DNA from: Bryobacterales bacterium
GTDB lineage: Bacteria; Acidobacteriota; Terriglobia; Bryobacterales; Bryobacteraceae
Assembly (NCBI GenBank): GCA_027452065.1
Contig: DAIDHC010000179.1
Span: 1 to 62,478, forward strand
Direction: 5' to 3'
Length of the DNA: 62,478 nucleotides
In this document: positions 15,976 through 24,560 of the stretch, one piece after another
Numbering within the stretch: position 1 is the first letter of the stretch
Layout: every line of letters starts with the position of its first letter
The notes under the pieces: generated by a model
What the model was told of the DNA's origin: nothing
What the model saw: the letters and a program-made list of their open reading frames with translations, nothing else
The model's database searches: none
Translations under genes and position numbers: made by a program

Positions 15976-17628
15976 ATGAAGGGCATGCTGATCGCGGTTC
16001 TGGCGGCGGGCGGCATGGCCGCCGCGCAGGCAGTGGCGCCGAGCGGGCCGGGTTCGATCGCCGGTGTGGTGAAGAACTCGGTGACGGGCGCGCCGCTGTC
16101 AAAAGTCGAGTTGCTTTTGCAATCCTCGGGGGCGAATCGTAAGGCTTATGAGGCAGTGACCGGCGCCGATGGCGTTTTCCGGTTTGAAGGTCTCGATCCG
16201 GGCGCGTATTTTCTTTCGGCCACCAGGAACGGCTATTCGCGGCAGGAGTACAACAAGCTGGGGGCGCGGCTCGCCGGCTCGCCGATCGAAGTTGCGGCAG
16301 GAGGAAGTGCGGCGGGCATTGAATTCAAGCTCCAGCCTCCGGGCGCGATTGCGGGGACGGTGACGGATGGCGATGGCGAGCCGCTGGAGAGGGTTGCCGT
16401 GGAACTTCTGCGGGAGTCGTATGAGAACGGGAGCAAGACGCTGCGGCCGGTGGCGAACGCGATGACGAATGATCTGGGCCAGTACCGGGCTTATGGAATC
16501 TCTCCGGGGCGGTACGTGGTGATGGCGGTGGGGCCCGCGGGCCGGAACTGGCCGGTGCCGGTGGTGTCGCTGAGCCCGAGGGAGAGCTATGTGGCGACGT
16601 ATTATCCGGGGGTGACGGAGGCGTCGCGCGCGGCCATGGTGGACGTGGCGGCGGGAGCGGCGATTTCCCATGTCGACATGGTTCTGCAGAAAGCGCGTGC
16701 GTACCGGGTGACGGGACGGGCGCGCGGCTGCGCGCCGATGACGCAGCCGCCGGCGTTGGAGATCTTCAGCAGTGACGGAGCGTCCGGCTGGGCGAACGCC
16801 GGCGTGACGCGGTGCAGCCCGAAGGACGGCAGTTTTGCATTCGATCGCGTGCCGCCGGGAGCATACACCATTGCCGTGATGTCGAACCCGTCGGACGTGG
16901 CTCCGATGGTGGGGCGAACGAAGGTGAACTTGAGCGATGGGGACGTGGACGGCGTGCTGCTGGACATGGGGCCGGCGCCGGATCTTCCGGTGAGCGTCAC
17001 GGTGGAAGATGGGGGCAACTGTTCGATGGGCAGGAGCGTGATTCCGGTTCTGCAGCCGGCGGAGTCATTTCCGTCCTTAACGGAGGTGAAGGCGGAGATG
17101 GGCGAGCGGCCTGCGCTGCGGAAGGTGAGACCGGGGGTGTACTGGTTGGGAGTGATGGAAATGAGACGGGGCTGCTTTGTGAAGACGATCCGGCTGGCGG
17201 GCGAAGCGGTCGAGAACGGCCGGATCGATCTGTCGGCCGGAGTGCCGGCGGGGGAGCTGGCGATTACGCTGAGCCCGCATGCGGCGCAAGTCAGCGGCCT
17301 GGCGCGGGACGACAAAGGACAACCAGGCTCGCGGGTATTTGTCACGCTGATTCCGGATGAACAGCGCGGCGGAGGGACGGCGAACGCGATGGCCACGATC
17401 ACGGCCGGCGACGGACGGTACATGCTGGCCGGTGTTGCGCCGGGCGCCTACACTTTGTATGCCTGGGAGGTGAGGCCCGGAAGCGTGGATGGGGTGCGGA
17501 ATCCGGACGAGCGGAAACGGTTTGCGGCGTATGCGGCGCGGTTGACGGTGGGCGAGGACGAACGCGCCAGCCGCGACCTGGTTGTGATTCCGGCCAAGCT
17601 GGAAGCGGATGCCGAGCTGAGCTACTGA
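15976..17628 (+). CDS. Secreted carboxypeptidase-regulatory-like repeat protein
   Basis: A 550-residue exported protein. After a signal peptide (about 1-20) come repeated Ig-like carboxypeptidase-regulatory domains, each with the G.V....G.PL..V.V.L and D..G.F.F..L.PG.Y patterns: roughly residues 28-110, 112-205, 235-320 and 430-520. The third region is more divergent. No enzymatic motif is seen. Such proteins are abundant in Acidobacteria and are thought to be cell-surface or periplasmic binding modules. The ATG at 15976 is preceded by GAGAGGCGCAGC, a weak ribosome binding site. Its 3' end overlaps the convergent neighbour by 7 bases. Confidence 0.8.
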   Translation: MKGMLIAVLAAGGMAAAQAVAPSGPGSIAGVVKNSVTGAPLSKVELLLQSSGANRKAYEAVTGADGVFRFEGLDPGAYFLSATRNGYSRQEYNKLGARLAGSPIEVAAGGSAAGIEFKLQPPGAIAGTVTDGDGEPLERVAVELLRESYENGSKTLRPVANAMTNDLGQYRAYGISPGRYVVMAVGPAGRNWPVPVVSLSPRESYVATYYPGVTEASRAAMVDVAAGAAISHVDMVLQKARAYRVTGRARGCAPMTQPPALEIFSSDGASGWANAGVTRCSPKDGSFAFDRVPPGAYTIAVMSNPSDVAPMVGRTKVNLSDGDVDGVLLDMGPAPDLPVSVTVEDGGNCSMGRSVIPVLQPAESFPSLTEVKAEMGERPALRKVRPGVYWLGVMEMRRGCFVKTIRLAGEAVENGRIDLSAGVPAGELAITLSPHAAQVSGLARDDKGQPGSRVFVTLIPDEQRGGGTANAMATITAGDGRYMLAGVAPGAYTLYAWEVRPGSVDGVRNPDERKRFAAYAARLTVGEDERASRDLVVIPAKLEADAELSY

Positions 17629-19247
17629 ATGGAGACCGGCCACCTTTGGTTGGAGGAGAACTGGAAGACGACGGGCAGAGACTCTCCGCCGGCCAGGGGG
17701 AGGCGGAAAGACGAAGTGACGCCCTGGGCGGAAGTCAGTTCGATGCGGATGGTGGCGTTGGGCGCGGAGGCGGGGATCGAGGCCAGAAGAGAAGCGGGGA
17801 GCACGGCCTGGCCGGCGGAGGCGGGCGCGGTGCATCGCACGGCGTGATAGCCGGTGAACCATTCGGAGTTTGAGCCGGCGCTGAGGGTGATGCTGGCGAC
17901 ATCACCGGGGGCGAAGCCGGAGGGATTCCAGGTGAGGGTGAGACCGGCGGTTGGATCGATGAGTTGAAGCGAGGCGAAGTTCGCGACTGAGAATTCAGCG
18001 GGGAAGGTGAGGGGAATCGAGAACGGAGGGACCGCTGTGGCGCCGCTGCCGCCGGGGCCGTGGAAGAGCCAGGTTCCGGGAGTGAACAAGGACGGAGCCA
18101 GTTGCGCGGGAGTGGCGGCGGGCGCGGACGCCGGGACTTGGCCGGAGTAGCTGGCGGGAACGGGCGTCGAGGGAATGAGGGTCAAGCTGCCGCCGGAACC
18201 GCTGAGGCTTATGCTCGGGCCGAAGTCCGGATTCGCTCCGGGCGAGCCGAACCAGGCGAAGAGGCTGCCGGGGCTCGAAGAAGCTGCGGAGCAGAAGAAC
18301 TGCGCCGGCTCGGCGACGGCCGGCTGGACGAATTGGCTCATCGTGGCGGAACTCGCGGTGATGGTGGTGAGAAAGTTCGCGCCCTCGTTGCGCACGAAGC
18401 CGCCGTTGGCGGCGTGGAGGATGGAACCGGACACGAAGAGAAGGCCGATGGGAACGGATGCGCCGTTGTCGAGTGAGGCCATCTCGGTGGGGGTGAGCGC
18501 GAGCGGGCTGCTGCAAGGGCCGGGAGCGGTGGACTTGGCGAGGGTGGCGATGTTGCTGGTGAGGCCGGCGGCCTGGACGGCGACGGCGGTGTAACAGTTG
18601 TCGGGGACGAGAGGGTCGGAGGGGACTTCGAAGTTGATCTGATCGACGCCGGGCTCGCCGGGCGCGGGTCCGGCATAAGTAGGTCGAACGCCGCGGCCGC
18701 CGAGGAGAACGGTGACGTCGCTCAGCGTGGCCGAGCCCAGGCCGGAGCCCCAGAGCGAGATGAAGACGCCGGGAAGCGCGGGATGCAGGAGCGCGTTGGG
18801 TTGGGTGCCGCCGGCGGGAACGGTCTGGCGCGCCGCCGCCGGTCCGCTGCCGAACTGCGACGCCGTAAAGAGACCGAAGCTGGAGGCGACGATCTGGATG
18901 GGGGCGATGAGGCTGGGTTGAGAATTGTACTGGAGAGTGACGGCGGCGGCGCCGGGCGGCAGGCCGGCGGGCAGGAGAACCACGACGGGGCCGATTGATC
19001 CGGCGATTGAACGAACGGGAAGCGCGACCGGCGGCGCGGAAGACTGGAGCAGAGTAACGGCAATGGTGGCCGGGTCGATGCCGGTGAATACACCGGGATT
19101 GGGAATGACGTTGATGGCGATAAGGGAGCCGGGCGCGACGCCCGGATTCGTGGCCGATGCGCCGCCGGCGGCGTTGGTGACGGTGATCTGCTGCGCAGTG
19201 GAGGAAACGGCCAGCAACAGCGCGAGTGTGGCCGGCAGTTTTCCCAT
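17622..19247 (-). CDS. Secreted protein with Solibacter-type Ig-like domain
   Basis: A 541-residue exported protein, signal peptide about 1-18. Its N-terminal half (about 20-240) has the features of the domain named for Solibacter usitatus proteins: ITVTNAAGG...PGSLIAI, SSFGLFT, PNALLHPALPGVFISLWGSGLG, VTVLLGGRGVRPTYAGPAPGEPGVDQINFEVP. The C-terminal half (about 250-541) is low in charged residues and rich in Ser, Ala, Gly and Pro, with no recognisable catalytic motif. Function unknown; it is probably extracellular or outer-surface. Its presence is the main taxonomic marker for an acidobacterium. Promoter signals were not clear in the 27 bases to the next gene. Confidence 0.8.
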   Translation of the reverse strand: MGKLPATLALLLAVSSTAQQITVTNAAGGASATNPGVAPGSLIAINVIPNPGVFTGIDPATIAVTLLQSSAPPVALPVRSIAGSIGPVVVLLPAGLPPGAAAVTLQYNSQPSLIAPIQIVASSFGLFTASQFGSGPAAARQTVPAGGTQPNALLHPALPGVFISLWGSGLGSATLSDVTVLLGGRGVRPTYAGPAPGEPGVDQINFEVPSDPLVPDNCYTAVAVQAAGLTSNIATLAKSTAPGPCSSPLALTPTEMASLDNGASVPIGLLFVSGSILHAANGGFVRNEGANFLTTITASSATMSQFVQPAVAEPAQFFCSAASSSPGSLFAWFGSPGANPDFGPSISLSGSGGSLTLIPSTPVPASYSGQVPASAPAATPAQLAPSLFTPGTWLFHGPGGSGATAVPPFSIPLTFPAEFSVANFASLQLIDPTAGLTLTWNPSGFAPGDVASITLSAGSNSEWFTGYHAVRCTAPASAGQAVLPASLLASIPASAPNATIRIELTSAQGVTSSFRLPLAGGESLPVVFQFSSNQRWPVSIQ

Positions 19248-19274
19248 GCCTTCCGAGTTTACAACGGGGTGTCG

Positions 19275-20168
19275 CTAGCCGCGGAGGCCGGCGAAGGCGT
19301 CTTCGATTTCCTGTTTGCCCTGAGCGTTGGGAGGAAGAAGTGGCAGGCGCGGCGGGCCGCCGTAGTAGCCCATGATGTCCATGGCGTGCTTGAGGCCGCC
19401 GATGCCGAATTTCTCGGTGACCATGGAGCCGGCCTTGAAAATTCTGCGCTGCCAGTCCAGGGCGGCGTCGAATTCGCGCATGCGGTGAGCCTCCCAGATG
19501 GAGACGCAGGCGTAGGGCGCGGCGTTGGCGAAAGCGAGAATGGCTCCGCAGGCGCCGACGCCGAGCGTGGGGGCGAGCGTTCCGGCGTGCCCGGTGAGGA
19601 CCTGGAAGCCGGGCTTGGCCTCGTTCAACATGCGGATGATCTTGCCGACGTTGCCGGAGCTTTCCTTGAGGCCGACGATGTTGGGATGGTGGGAGAGCTC
19701 GGCGACGGCGTCGGGCGCGAGGTCGATGCCGGTGTTCTGGGGCAGGTTGTAAAGGAGCACCGGGATTTTGGCCTGGTCGGCGACGGCGCCGTAGAAAATC
19801 TTCTGCGATGTCGCGTTGTTGAACTGATTCTTGTAGTAGTGCGGTGTGACGACGAGGGCGGCCTTGTAGCCCAGCTCGGCGGCCTTGTTGGTCAGCAGCA
19901 CAGTCTCGCGGACGCTCTCGGCGCCGGTGCCGGCGACGAGGAGCTTTTCGGGCGAGGCGTACTCAGCCACCCATTCCCAGAGATGAAACCTTTCCTCATG
20001 GGACAACAGGACGGTTTCGCCGGTCGATCCGCCGACGACGTAGCCGGCCAGATCGGTGCGATTCCACTTGGAGACGTTGTATTCGACCTTGACCTTCCAG
20101 ACCTCGCCCTGGGAATCGAAAGGGGTGGCCATGGCGGGGAAGATGCCTTGGATTTTAATTGTGCCCAT
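19275..20168 (-). CDS. DapA-family lyase/aldolase (dihydrodipicolinate synthase-like)
   Basis: A 297-residue class I aldolase of the DapA / N-acetylneuraminate lyase family. It shows the GGSTGE phosphate/carboxylate loop (about 47-51), the catalytic Tyr in YNLPQNTG (Tyr141) and the Schiff-base Lys in GLKESSG (Lys168). The PQNTG sequence and overall pattern resemble 4-hydroxy-2-oxoglutarate or other oxo-acid aldolases as much as true DapA. With no lysine-pathway neighbours, the substrate is left open. It begins 94 bases downstream of the ATP synthase c-subunit stop, beyond a hairpin, so it may be a separate transcript. Confidence 0.85.
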   Translation of the reverse strand: MGTIKIQGIFPAMATPFDSQGEVWKVKVEYNVSKWNRTDLAGYVVGGSTGETVLLSHEERFHLWEWVAEYASPEKLLVAGTGAESVRETVLLTNKAAELGYKAALVVTPHYYKNQFNNATSQKIFYGAVADQAKIPVLLYNLPQNTGIDLAPDAVAELSHHPNIVGLKESSGNVGKIIRMLNEAKPGFQVLTGHAGTLAPTLGVGACGAILAFANAAPYACVSIWEAHRMREFDAALDWQRRIFKAGSMVTEKFGIGGLKHAMDIMGYYGGPPRLPLLPPNAQGKQEIEDAFAGLRG

Positions 20169-20196
20169 AAAGGTATATGTTCGCGCTTCGGAGGAA

Positions 20197-20227
20197 GGGC
20201 GGGCAAGTCAGGAGACTTGGCCCGCCC
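20197..20227 (-). terminator. Hairpin between atpE and the DapA-like gene
   Basis: GGGCGGGCAAGTC (20197-20209) pairs with GACTTG (20214-20219) and CCCGCCC (20221-20227) around an AGGA loop, with one bulged G at 20220. On the minus strand it is followed by TTCCTCC, a weak U-rich tail. It probably ends or attenuates the ATP synthase F0 operon. Confidence 0.6.
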
Positions 20228-20262
20228 GGAGATGCAGAGTCAGCCGTGTGAAACAGCGGCGG

Positions 20263-20565
20263 CTAAACGGAGAAGATGATGACCAGGGTGTAGAGGGCGA
20301 GCGACTCGATCAGCACGAGGCCGAGGATGAGTGCTCCGCGGATGGCGGCAATGGCTCCGGGATTACGGGCCATGGCTTCGGCCGAACCGGCAACGGCGCG
20401 GCCCTGGGCGAGGCCGCAGAGTCCGGAAGCGATGGCCATGCCGATGCCGGCGAAGACGGGCTTCCAGTCCTTGGGGCTGTAAGTGGCGGCCGCGGCGTCG
20501 GCGGCGAAAATCGGTGAGGCGGCGAGGAACAGCACCGCCATCAGTGCGAACATTTTCAACTTCAT
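20263..20565 (-). CDS. atpE: ATP synthase F0 subunit c with N-terminal leader
   Basis: A 100-residue proteolipid. An extra N-terminal hydrophobic leader (about 1-21, ending SPIFA-A) precedes the normal two-helix hairpin. Helix 1 contains GLAQGRAVAG (Gln54), the polar loop is ARNPGA, and helix 2 has the ion-binding Glu87 followed by Ser88 (VLIESLALYTL). The c-ring rotates as protons or Na+ cross the membrane. The ATG at 20565 is chosen because AAGGAG lies 9 bases upstream. An in-frame ATG at 20616 would add 17 residues that do not resemble the family. It follows atpB after 105 bases. Confidence 0.93.
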   Translation of the reverse strand: MKLKMFALMAVLFLAASPIFAADAAAATYSPKDWKPVFAGIGMAIASGLCGLAQGRAVAGSAEAMARNPGAIAAIRGALILGLVLIESLALYTLVIIFSV

Positions 20566-20670
20566 TTGTGTCTTTCTCCTTGCTTCATAAATTGCCCGCG
20601 AGGAGGTGGTTCTCACCCGATCCTGGGGGATGGGGAGCTCACACTCGCCGGCGATAAGGCCGTTATGAAA

Positions 20671-21405
20671 TCAATGTTCGTGGGACACCGCGGTGCCCAC
20701 GTAGATCATCGCCATCAGGGCGAAGATATAAGCCTGCAAAAAACTGACAAAAACGTGAAGGCCCATGAAGAGGGCGGGAATGACGACGGGCACCAGCGCC
20801 ATGAAGGCCAGCGTGACTTTCTCGCCGGCGAACATATTGGCGAACAGACGGATGGTGAGCGAGAGGGGGCGGGCGAGGTGGCTGATGATTTCGATGGGAA
20901 ACATCAGAATGGCGATGGCGGGCATGGGCCCGAGGAATTGGGCAAAGTATTTGGCGGGGCCGAGCTCACGCAAGCCCATCCAGTTGTAATAAAGGAAGAC
21001 GGCGATGGCGCAGCCGGCCGGAACCATGGGGAACATGGTGGGCGATTCGAAGCCCGGGATGACGCCGATGAGGTTCATGAAGAGAACGAAGATGAAGATG
21101 GTGCCGAAGAAGGAGACATACCGGTCGCCATGGTGCTCGATGGTTTCGGTGGTCTGGTCCTTTAGAAAAGCGTAGATGGCTTCGAAGATGTGCTGGAGCT
21201 TGCCGGGCCGGTCCATGGAAAGGCCGGCGCGGAGAACGGCGAAGACGACGACGATGAGGAGGGCGACGAGAAGCTCCATGGCCATCCAGTTGGACCAGGG
21301 ATGGGCGGATTCGTGGCCGATTTTGGCGGCGTCGAGAATTGCGTTGGCCGGTCCGGCGAGGGCATGGTTCAACAGCGCCGCGAGCCAGTTTTCGTGTTCC
21401 TGCAT
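20671..21405 (-). CDS. atpB: ATP synthase F0 subunit a
   Basis: A 244-residue membrane stator subunit that forms the two half-channels next to the c-ring. The essential Arg is Arg186 in LSLTIRLFANMFAGE, and the C-terminal helix ends in FLQAYIFALMAMIYVGTAVSHEH. The N-terminus has the usual HE.WL and a first helix at about 42-60. It is preceded by two small assembly-type genes and followed by atpE. No b, delta or F1 subunit genes are nearby. Confidence 0.95.
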   Translation of the reverse strand: MQEHENWLAALLNHALAGPANAILDAAKIGHESAHPWSNWMAMELLVALLIVVVFAVLRAGLSMDRPGKLQHIFEAIYAFLKDQTTETIEHHGDRYVSFFGTIFIFVLFMNLIGVIPGFESPTMFPMVPAGCAIAVFLYYNWMGLRELGPAKYFAQFLGPMPAIAILMFPIEIISHLARPLSLTIRLFANMFAGEKVTLAFMALVPVVIPALFMGLHVFVSFLQAYIFALMAMIYVGTAVSHEH

Positions 21406-21414
21406 AAGTGGGCT

Positions 21415-21795
21415 TCAGTCCCCGGGGTGAAACAGTTGAAAAACGATTTCGAAGATGACTGCCGCGGCCGCTACCAGAAGTCCCGCCAGCACGGCCACGA
21501 TGTTGACTACTAAGTATTTCACTATAACATAGGCGGCCGCGGCGATCAGCAAAAACCGCCCGATCCAGCGGCCGTAGGAGGCGCGGCCGGGAGCCGGGCC
21601 GAGGCCCTCGACAACGGCCTTCCAGCGCCAGAAACTGAAGCCGGAGGCGGCGGCGCCGACGGCGAAACCGAGGCCCGCGCGCCAGCCTCCGACGATGGCG
21701 GCGTAGATGGTTCCGGCGACTCCGAGAACGCCGATGAGCGAGGCGATGCGCCGCGCCGAAGCACGGTATCGGGAGGCTTCACTTTCCGGAGTCAT
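21415..21795 (-). CDS. atpI: ATP synthase subunit I-like membrane protein
   Basis: A 126-residue protein with about four hydrophobic helices (roughly 17-36, 40-56, 78-97, 98-120). The GLGFAVGAAASGFSFWRWK segment fits the ATP synthase I chain family, which assists c-ring assembly or Mg2+ supply. It lies between the AtpZ-like gene, which it overlaps by 17 bases, and atpB, 9 bases downstream, and this is the usual place for atpI. Sequence similarity in this family is low, so position carries much of the call. Confidence 0.75.
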   Translation of the reverse strand: MTPESEASRYRASARRIASLIGVLGVAGTIYAAIVGGWRAGLGFAVGAAASGFSFWRWKAVVEGLGPAPGRASYGRWIGRFLLIAAAAYVIVKYLVVNIVAVLAGLLVAAAAVIFEIVFQLFHPGD

Positions 21796-21997
21796 TCTTA
21801 TTCAGCTCCCGGATGAGCTCGATGAAGCCGGATGCGATGCCGAGCAGAAGGAAGACGAGGTACAGGAAATGGGTGTGGAAGAACTTGTCCAACAGGTAGC
21901 CGATGGCGTAGCCGACCATGGTGGAGACAGGCAGCAGGAAGGCCAGGTAGGAGTAGCGGCCGAGAAGCTGAAAGGGGTTGTTAGTGTCCTTGGGCAC
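21779..21997 (-). CDS. atpZ: AtpZ/AtpI-like small F0 assembly protein
   Basis: A 72-residue protein with two membrane helices (about 17-36 and 42-60) and the pattern LLGRYSYLAFLLPVSTMVGYAIGYLLDKFF...GIASGFIELIREL. This matches the small putative F0F1-ATPase subunit at the head of many bacterial atp operons. The start overlaps the end of hemD by 17 bases and the end overlaps atpI, so it is embedded in the operon. Confidence 0.8.
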   Translation of the reverse strand: MPKDTNNPFQLLGRYSYLAFLLPVSTMVGYAIGYLLDKFFHTHFLYLVFLLLGIASGFIELIRELNKNDSGK

Positions 21998-22823
21998 GCG
22001 CTTTGTCCCGCTTGGTGGAAAGGAGAGCGGCCGCGGCGGCGGCGGTTTCGCGGACCAGGAACGCCATCTTGGGATGGCTGGGCGTGATGTCGGGGATGAG
22101 GCCGTGCTCTTCGAGGGCCTCGGTTGTGGTGGGGCCGATGGAGGCGACCACCCGGGAGCGGAGGCCGCGCAGGGTCTCGGCTTCGATGCCGTCCCGGGCG
22201 GCGACCTGAAGCAGATGCGCGATCTGGATTGAGGTGGTGAAGAGCGCCACGCTGGCCTCGCCCGCGGCGATGAGGCGGGCGGCCTGGCGAAGCGGTTCGA
22301 GGTCTTCGGGCAGGTCCCACTGATAGACGCGGACGGTGGTGACGTTGGCGCCGAGACGGCGGAGACCGGCGATGAGCTCGATGTTGGGCTTGCCGTATTC
22401 CTGGACGGCGGTGTTGCCCAGGAGGCGGCCTTCGACGACCGCGAGAAGCTCGCGCCAGGTGTTCGGCTCCGGGGCGATGGCGGCGATGGGCACTTTCATT
22501 TCGCGCAGGACGGCGGCCGGCTTGGGGCCGCGGGCGTAAACGGCGGCACGGCGAAGCGACTCGGCGAGCCAGCCGGCCGGATAGCGGGTTTCGATGGCGC
22601 GGGTGAGAGCCCGGGTGCCGACGCCGGTCAGGAAAACGACTGAGTCAAAGGCGCCGGCACCGAGGCGTTCGGCGAAGGCGAAGGCCTCGGGGTTGTTCTC
22701 GATGGGGACCTCGCGCATCGACGGAGCGGTGACCACTTCGCCGCCCTCGCGGACAATGAGGGCGGCCATCTCCGGCGCGCGCCTGCTTTCGAAGGAGACA
22801 ACCTTGAGCCCGGCGAATGACAT
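21981..22823 (-). CDS. hemD: Uroporphyrinogen-III synthase
   Basis: A 280-residue HemD-type protein. Uroporphyrinogen-III synthase closes hydroxymethylbilane to the haem precursor with inversion of ring D. The two-domain alternating pattern is visible: FESRR at the N-terminus, FDSVVFLTGVGTRAL at about 60-74, YQWDLPEDLEPLR at the second linker, VALFTTSIQIAHLLQ, and SIGPTTTEALEEHGL near the C-terminus. The family is poorly conserved, but these positions agree. It overlaps the first gene of the F0 operon, which ties haem synthesis to ATP synthase at the transcript level here. The ATG is at 22823; GMC oxidoreductase is divergent, 66 bases away. Confidence 0.85.
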   Translation of the reverse strand: MSFAGLKVVSFESRRAPEMAALIVREGGEVVTAPSMREVPIENNPEAFAFAERLGAGAFDSVVFLTGVGTRALTRAIETRYPAGWLAESLRRAAVYARGPKPAAVLREMKVPIAAIAPEPNTWRELLAVVEGRLLGNTAVQEYGKPNIELIAGLRRLGANVTTVRVYQWDLPEDLEPLRQAARLIAAGEASVALFTTSIQIAHLLQVAARDGIEAETLRGLRSRVVASIGPTTTEALEEHGLIPDITPSHPKMAFLVRETAAAAAALLSTKRDKARAQGH

Positions 22824-22889
22824 CGCTCCCAGATTAGCTCACAACCAGTAGAGGTACGGCGGCGGAGCCGGGGCCGATATACTGCTTCT

Positions 22890-24539
22890 ATGCTCTGGCT
22901 CGCATCGCCTCCGGAGTCTTTTGACGCCATCGTGGTGGGCTCGGGAGCGACGGGCGGTTGGGCGGCAAAGGTGCTGACGGAGGGCGGCATGAGGGTGGCG
23001 CTGCTCGAAGCGGGCAGAAAGATCACGCCTCGGGATTTCACCGAACACAAGCGGCCGTGGGATATGCCGTTCCTGGGCCATTCGCCGCTGATTGCGCGCG
23101 ACAGGCCGATCCAGACCACCTGCGGAGCCTGCACCGAATACAACTACGAGTGGTTCGTGAACGACCGCGAGAAACCCTACATACAGGCCAAGCCGTTTCA
23201 CTGGATTCGCCAGAGGGTGCTGGGAGGGCGGAGCATGAGCTGGGGCCGGCAGAGCTACCGGATGAGCCCGCTCGACCTGAAGGCGAAAACGCACGACGGC
23301 TACGGGGACGACTGGCCGGTGACGTATGAGGAACTGGTTCCGTATTACGAACGCGTGGAGCGGTACGTGGGCATCACCGGCATGGCGGAAGGATTGCTGC
23401 AACTGCCGGACAGCGTGTTCCAGCCGCCGATGGAGATGACCTGCGGGGAGGAACGGCTGCGGAAGGCGGCGCTGCTGAAGATGGGCCGGGTGGTGACGAT
23501 GGGGCGCGCGGCGGTGCTGACGCAGGCCCAGAACGGACGCCAGGCGTGCCACTACTGCGGGCCGTGCGAGCGAGGCTGCATCACGGCGTCGTACTTCAAC
23601 AGCGTGACGACGACGATTCCGGACGCACAGCGCACGGGGCGGCTGACGCTGTTCACCGATGCCGTGGCGGCGCGAGTGAACACGCGCGGCGGCAAGGCGA
23701 CCGGCGTGACGTTTATCGATGCGGCTTCGCGGAGCGAGCGGGAAGTGCGGGCGAAAGTGGTGGTGCTGTGCGCTTCGACGCTCGAGTCCACGCGGCTGCT
23801 GTTGAATTCGGAGATCTGCAATTCCAGCGGAGTGCTGGGGCGTTACCTGATGGACCACATTTTTCAGGGCGGGGCCTCGGGCGTGATGCCGATGCTGGAA
23901 GCGCGGGCCTGGGCGGGGCCGCCGCGCCGGCCCAACGGCATCTACGTGCCGCGCTTCCGCAACGTGAAGGAGAAGACGACGAACGGCTTCATCCGCGGAT
24001 ATGGATTTCAGGGCGGAAGCTCGCCGGCGTTCGACTTCCAGGCTCCGGGATTCGGCGAGAAATATCTGAACGCCGTCCGGAAAGGGCACTGGGGCATTTC
24101 GCTCGGCCTGTGGGGCGAGTGCCTGGCGCGGCGGGAGAATTTCGTCGAGATCGATCCGGACCGGAAGGACGCCTGGGGCATACCGGTGCTCAAGGTCCAC
24201 ATGGATTGGTCGGACAACGAGAAGCGGCTGTGGCAGGACGGCAGGGAGCAAGCGGCGGAGATGCTGGCGGCGGCCGGAGCGGCGGAGGTGAAGCTGACGG
24301 GCCGGCATTCGTTTCCGGGCTCGTGCATTCACGAGACCGGAACGGCGCGGATGGGAGACGATCCGAAGACGAGCGTGCTGAACCGCTACAACCGGGCGCA
24401 CGACGTGTCCAATCTATTTGTGACCGACGGCGCGGCCTGGGTGTCGAGCAGTTGCCAGAACCCGACGCTGACGATGATGGCGCTGACGGTGCGGGCCTGC
24501 GATTACATCTTGACGGAACACGGCAAGCAAGCGGCATAG
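22890..24539 (+). CDS. GMC family FAD oxidoreductase with cysteine cluster (1)
   Basis: A 549-residue GMC-type dehydrogenase. The N-terminal FAD motif is GSGATGG (about 17-23). CGACTEYNYEW follows at about 78-88, then ACHYCGPCERGC at about 219-230 (Cys220, 223, 226, 230), and the C-terminal active-site region HETGTARMG plus CQNPTLTMMAL. The family oxidises alcohols or sugars with FAD. The CX2CX2CX3C spacing suggests an added Fe-S cluster for electron relay (inference). No signal peptide is seen; relatives are exported by hitch-hiking with a Tat-bearing small subunit. The subunit gene is not adjacent here but lies near paralogue 2 (30676-32367). A secreted TIM-barrel protein follows by 21 bases. 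Confidence 0.88.
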   Translation: MLWLASPPESFDAIVVGSGATGGWAAKVLTEGGMRVALLEAGRKITPRDFTEHKRPWDMPFLGHSPLIARDRPIQTTCGACTEYNYEWFVNDREKPYIQAKPFHWIRQRVLGGRSMSWGRQSYRMSPLDLKAKTHDGYGDDWPVTYEELVPYYERVERYVGITGMAEGLLQLPDSVFQPPMEMTCGEERLRKAALLKMGRVVTMGRAAVLTQAQNGRQACHYCGPCERGCITASYFNSVTTTIPDAQRTGRLTLFTDAVAARVNTRGGKATGVTFIDAASRSEREVRAKVVVLCASTLESTRLLLNSEICNSSGVLGRYLMDHIFQGGASGVMPMLEARAWAGPPRRPNGIYVPRFRNVKEKTTNGFIRGYGFQGGSSPAFDFQAPGFGEKYLNAVRKGHWGISLGLWGECLARRENFVEIDPDRKDAWGIPVLKVHMDWSDNEKRLWQDGREQAAEMLAAAGAAEVKLTGRHSFPGSCIHETGTARMGDDPKTSVLNRYNRAHDVSNLFVTDGAAWVSSSCQNPTLTMMALTVRACDYILTEHGKQAA

Positions 24540-24560
24540 AGGCCCGGATACACTTCCGGT

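Noticed and set aside
22824-22889. Possible regulatory RNA between hemD and the GMC gene
   Set aside because: Only 66 bases, with no recognisable riboswitch core or stable stem.
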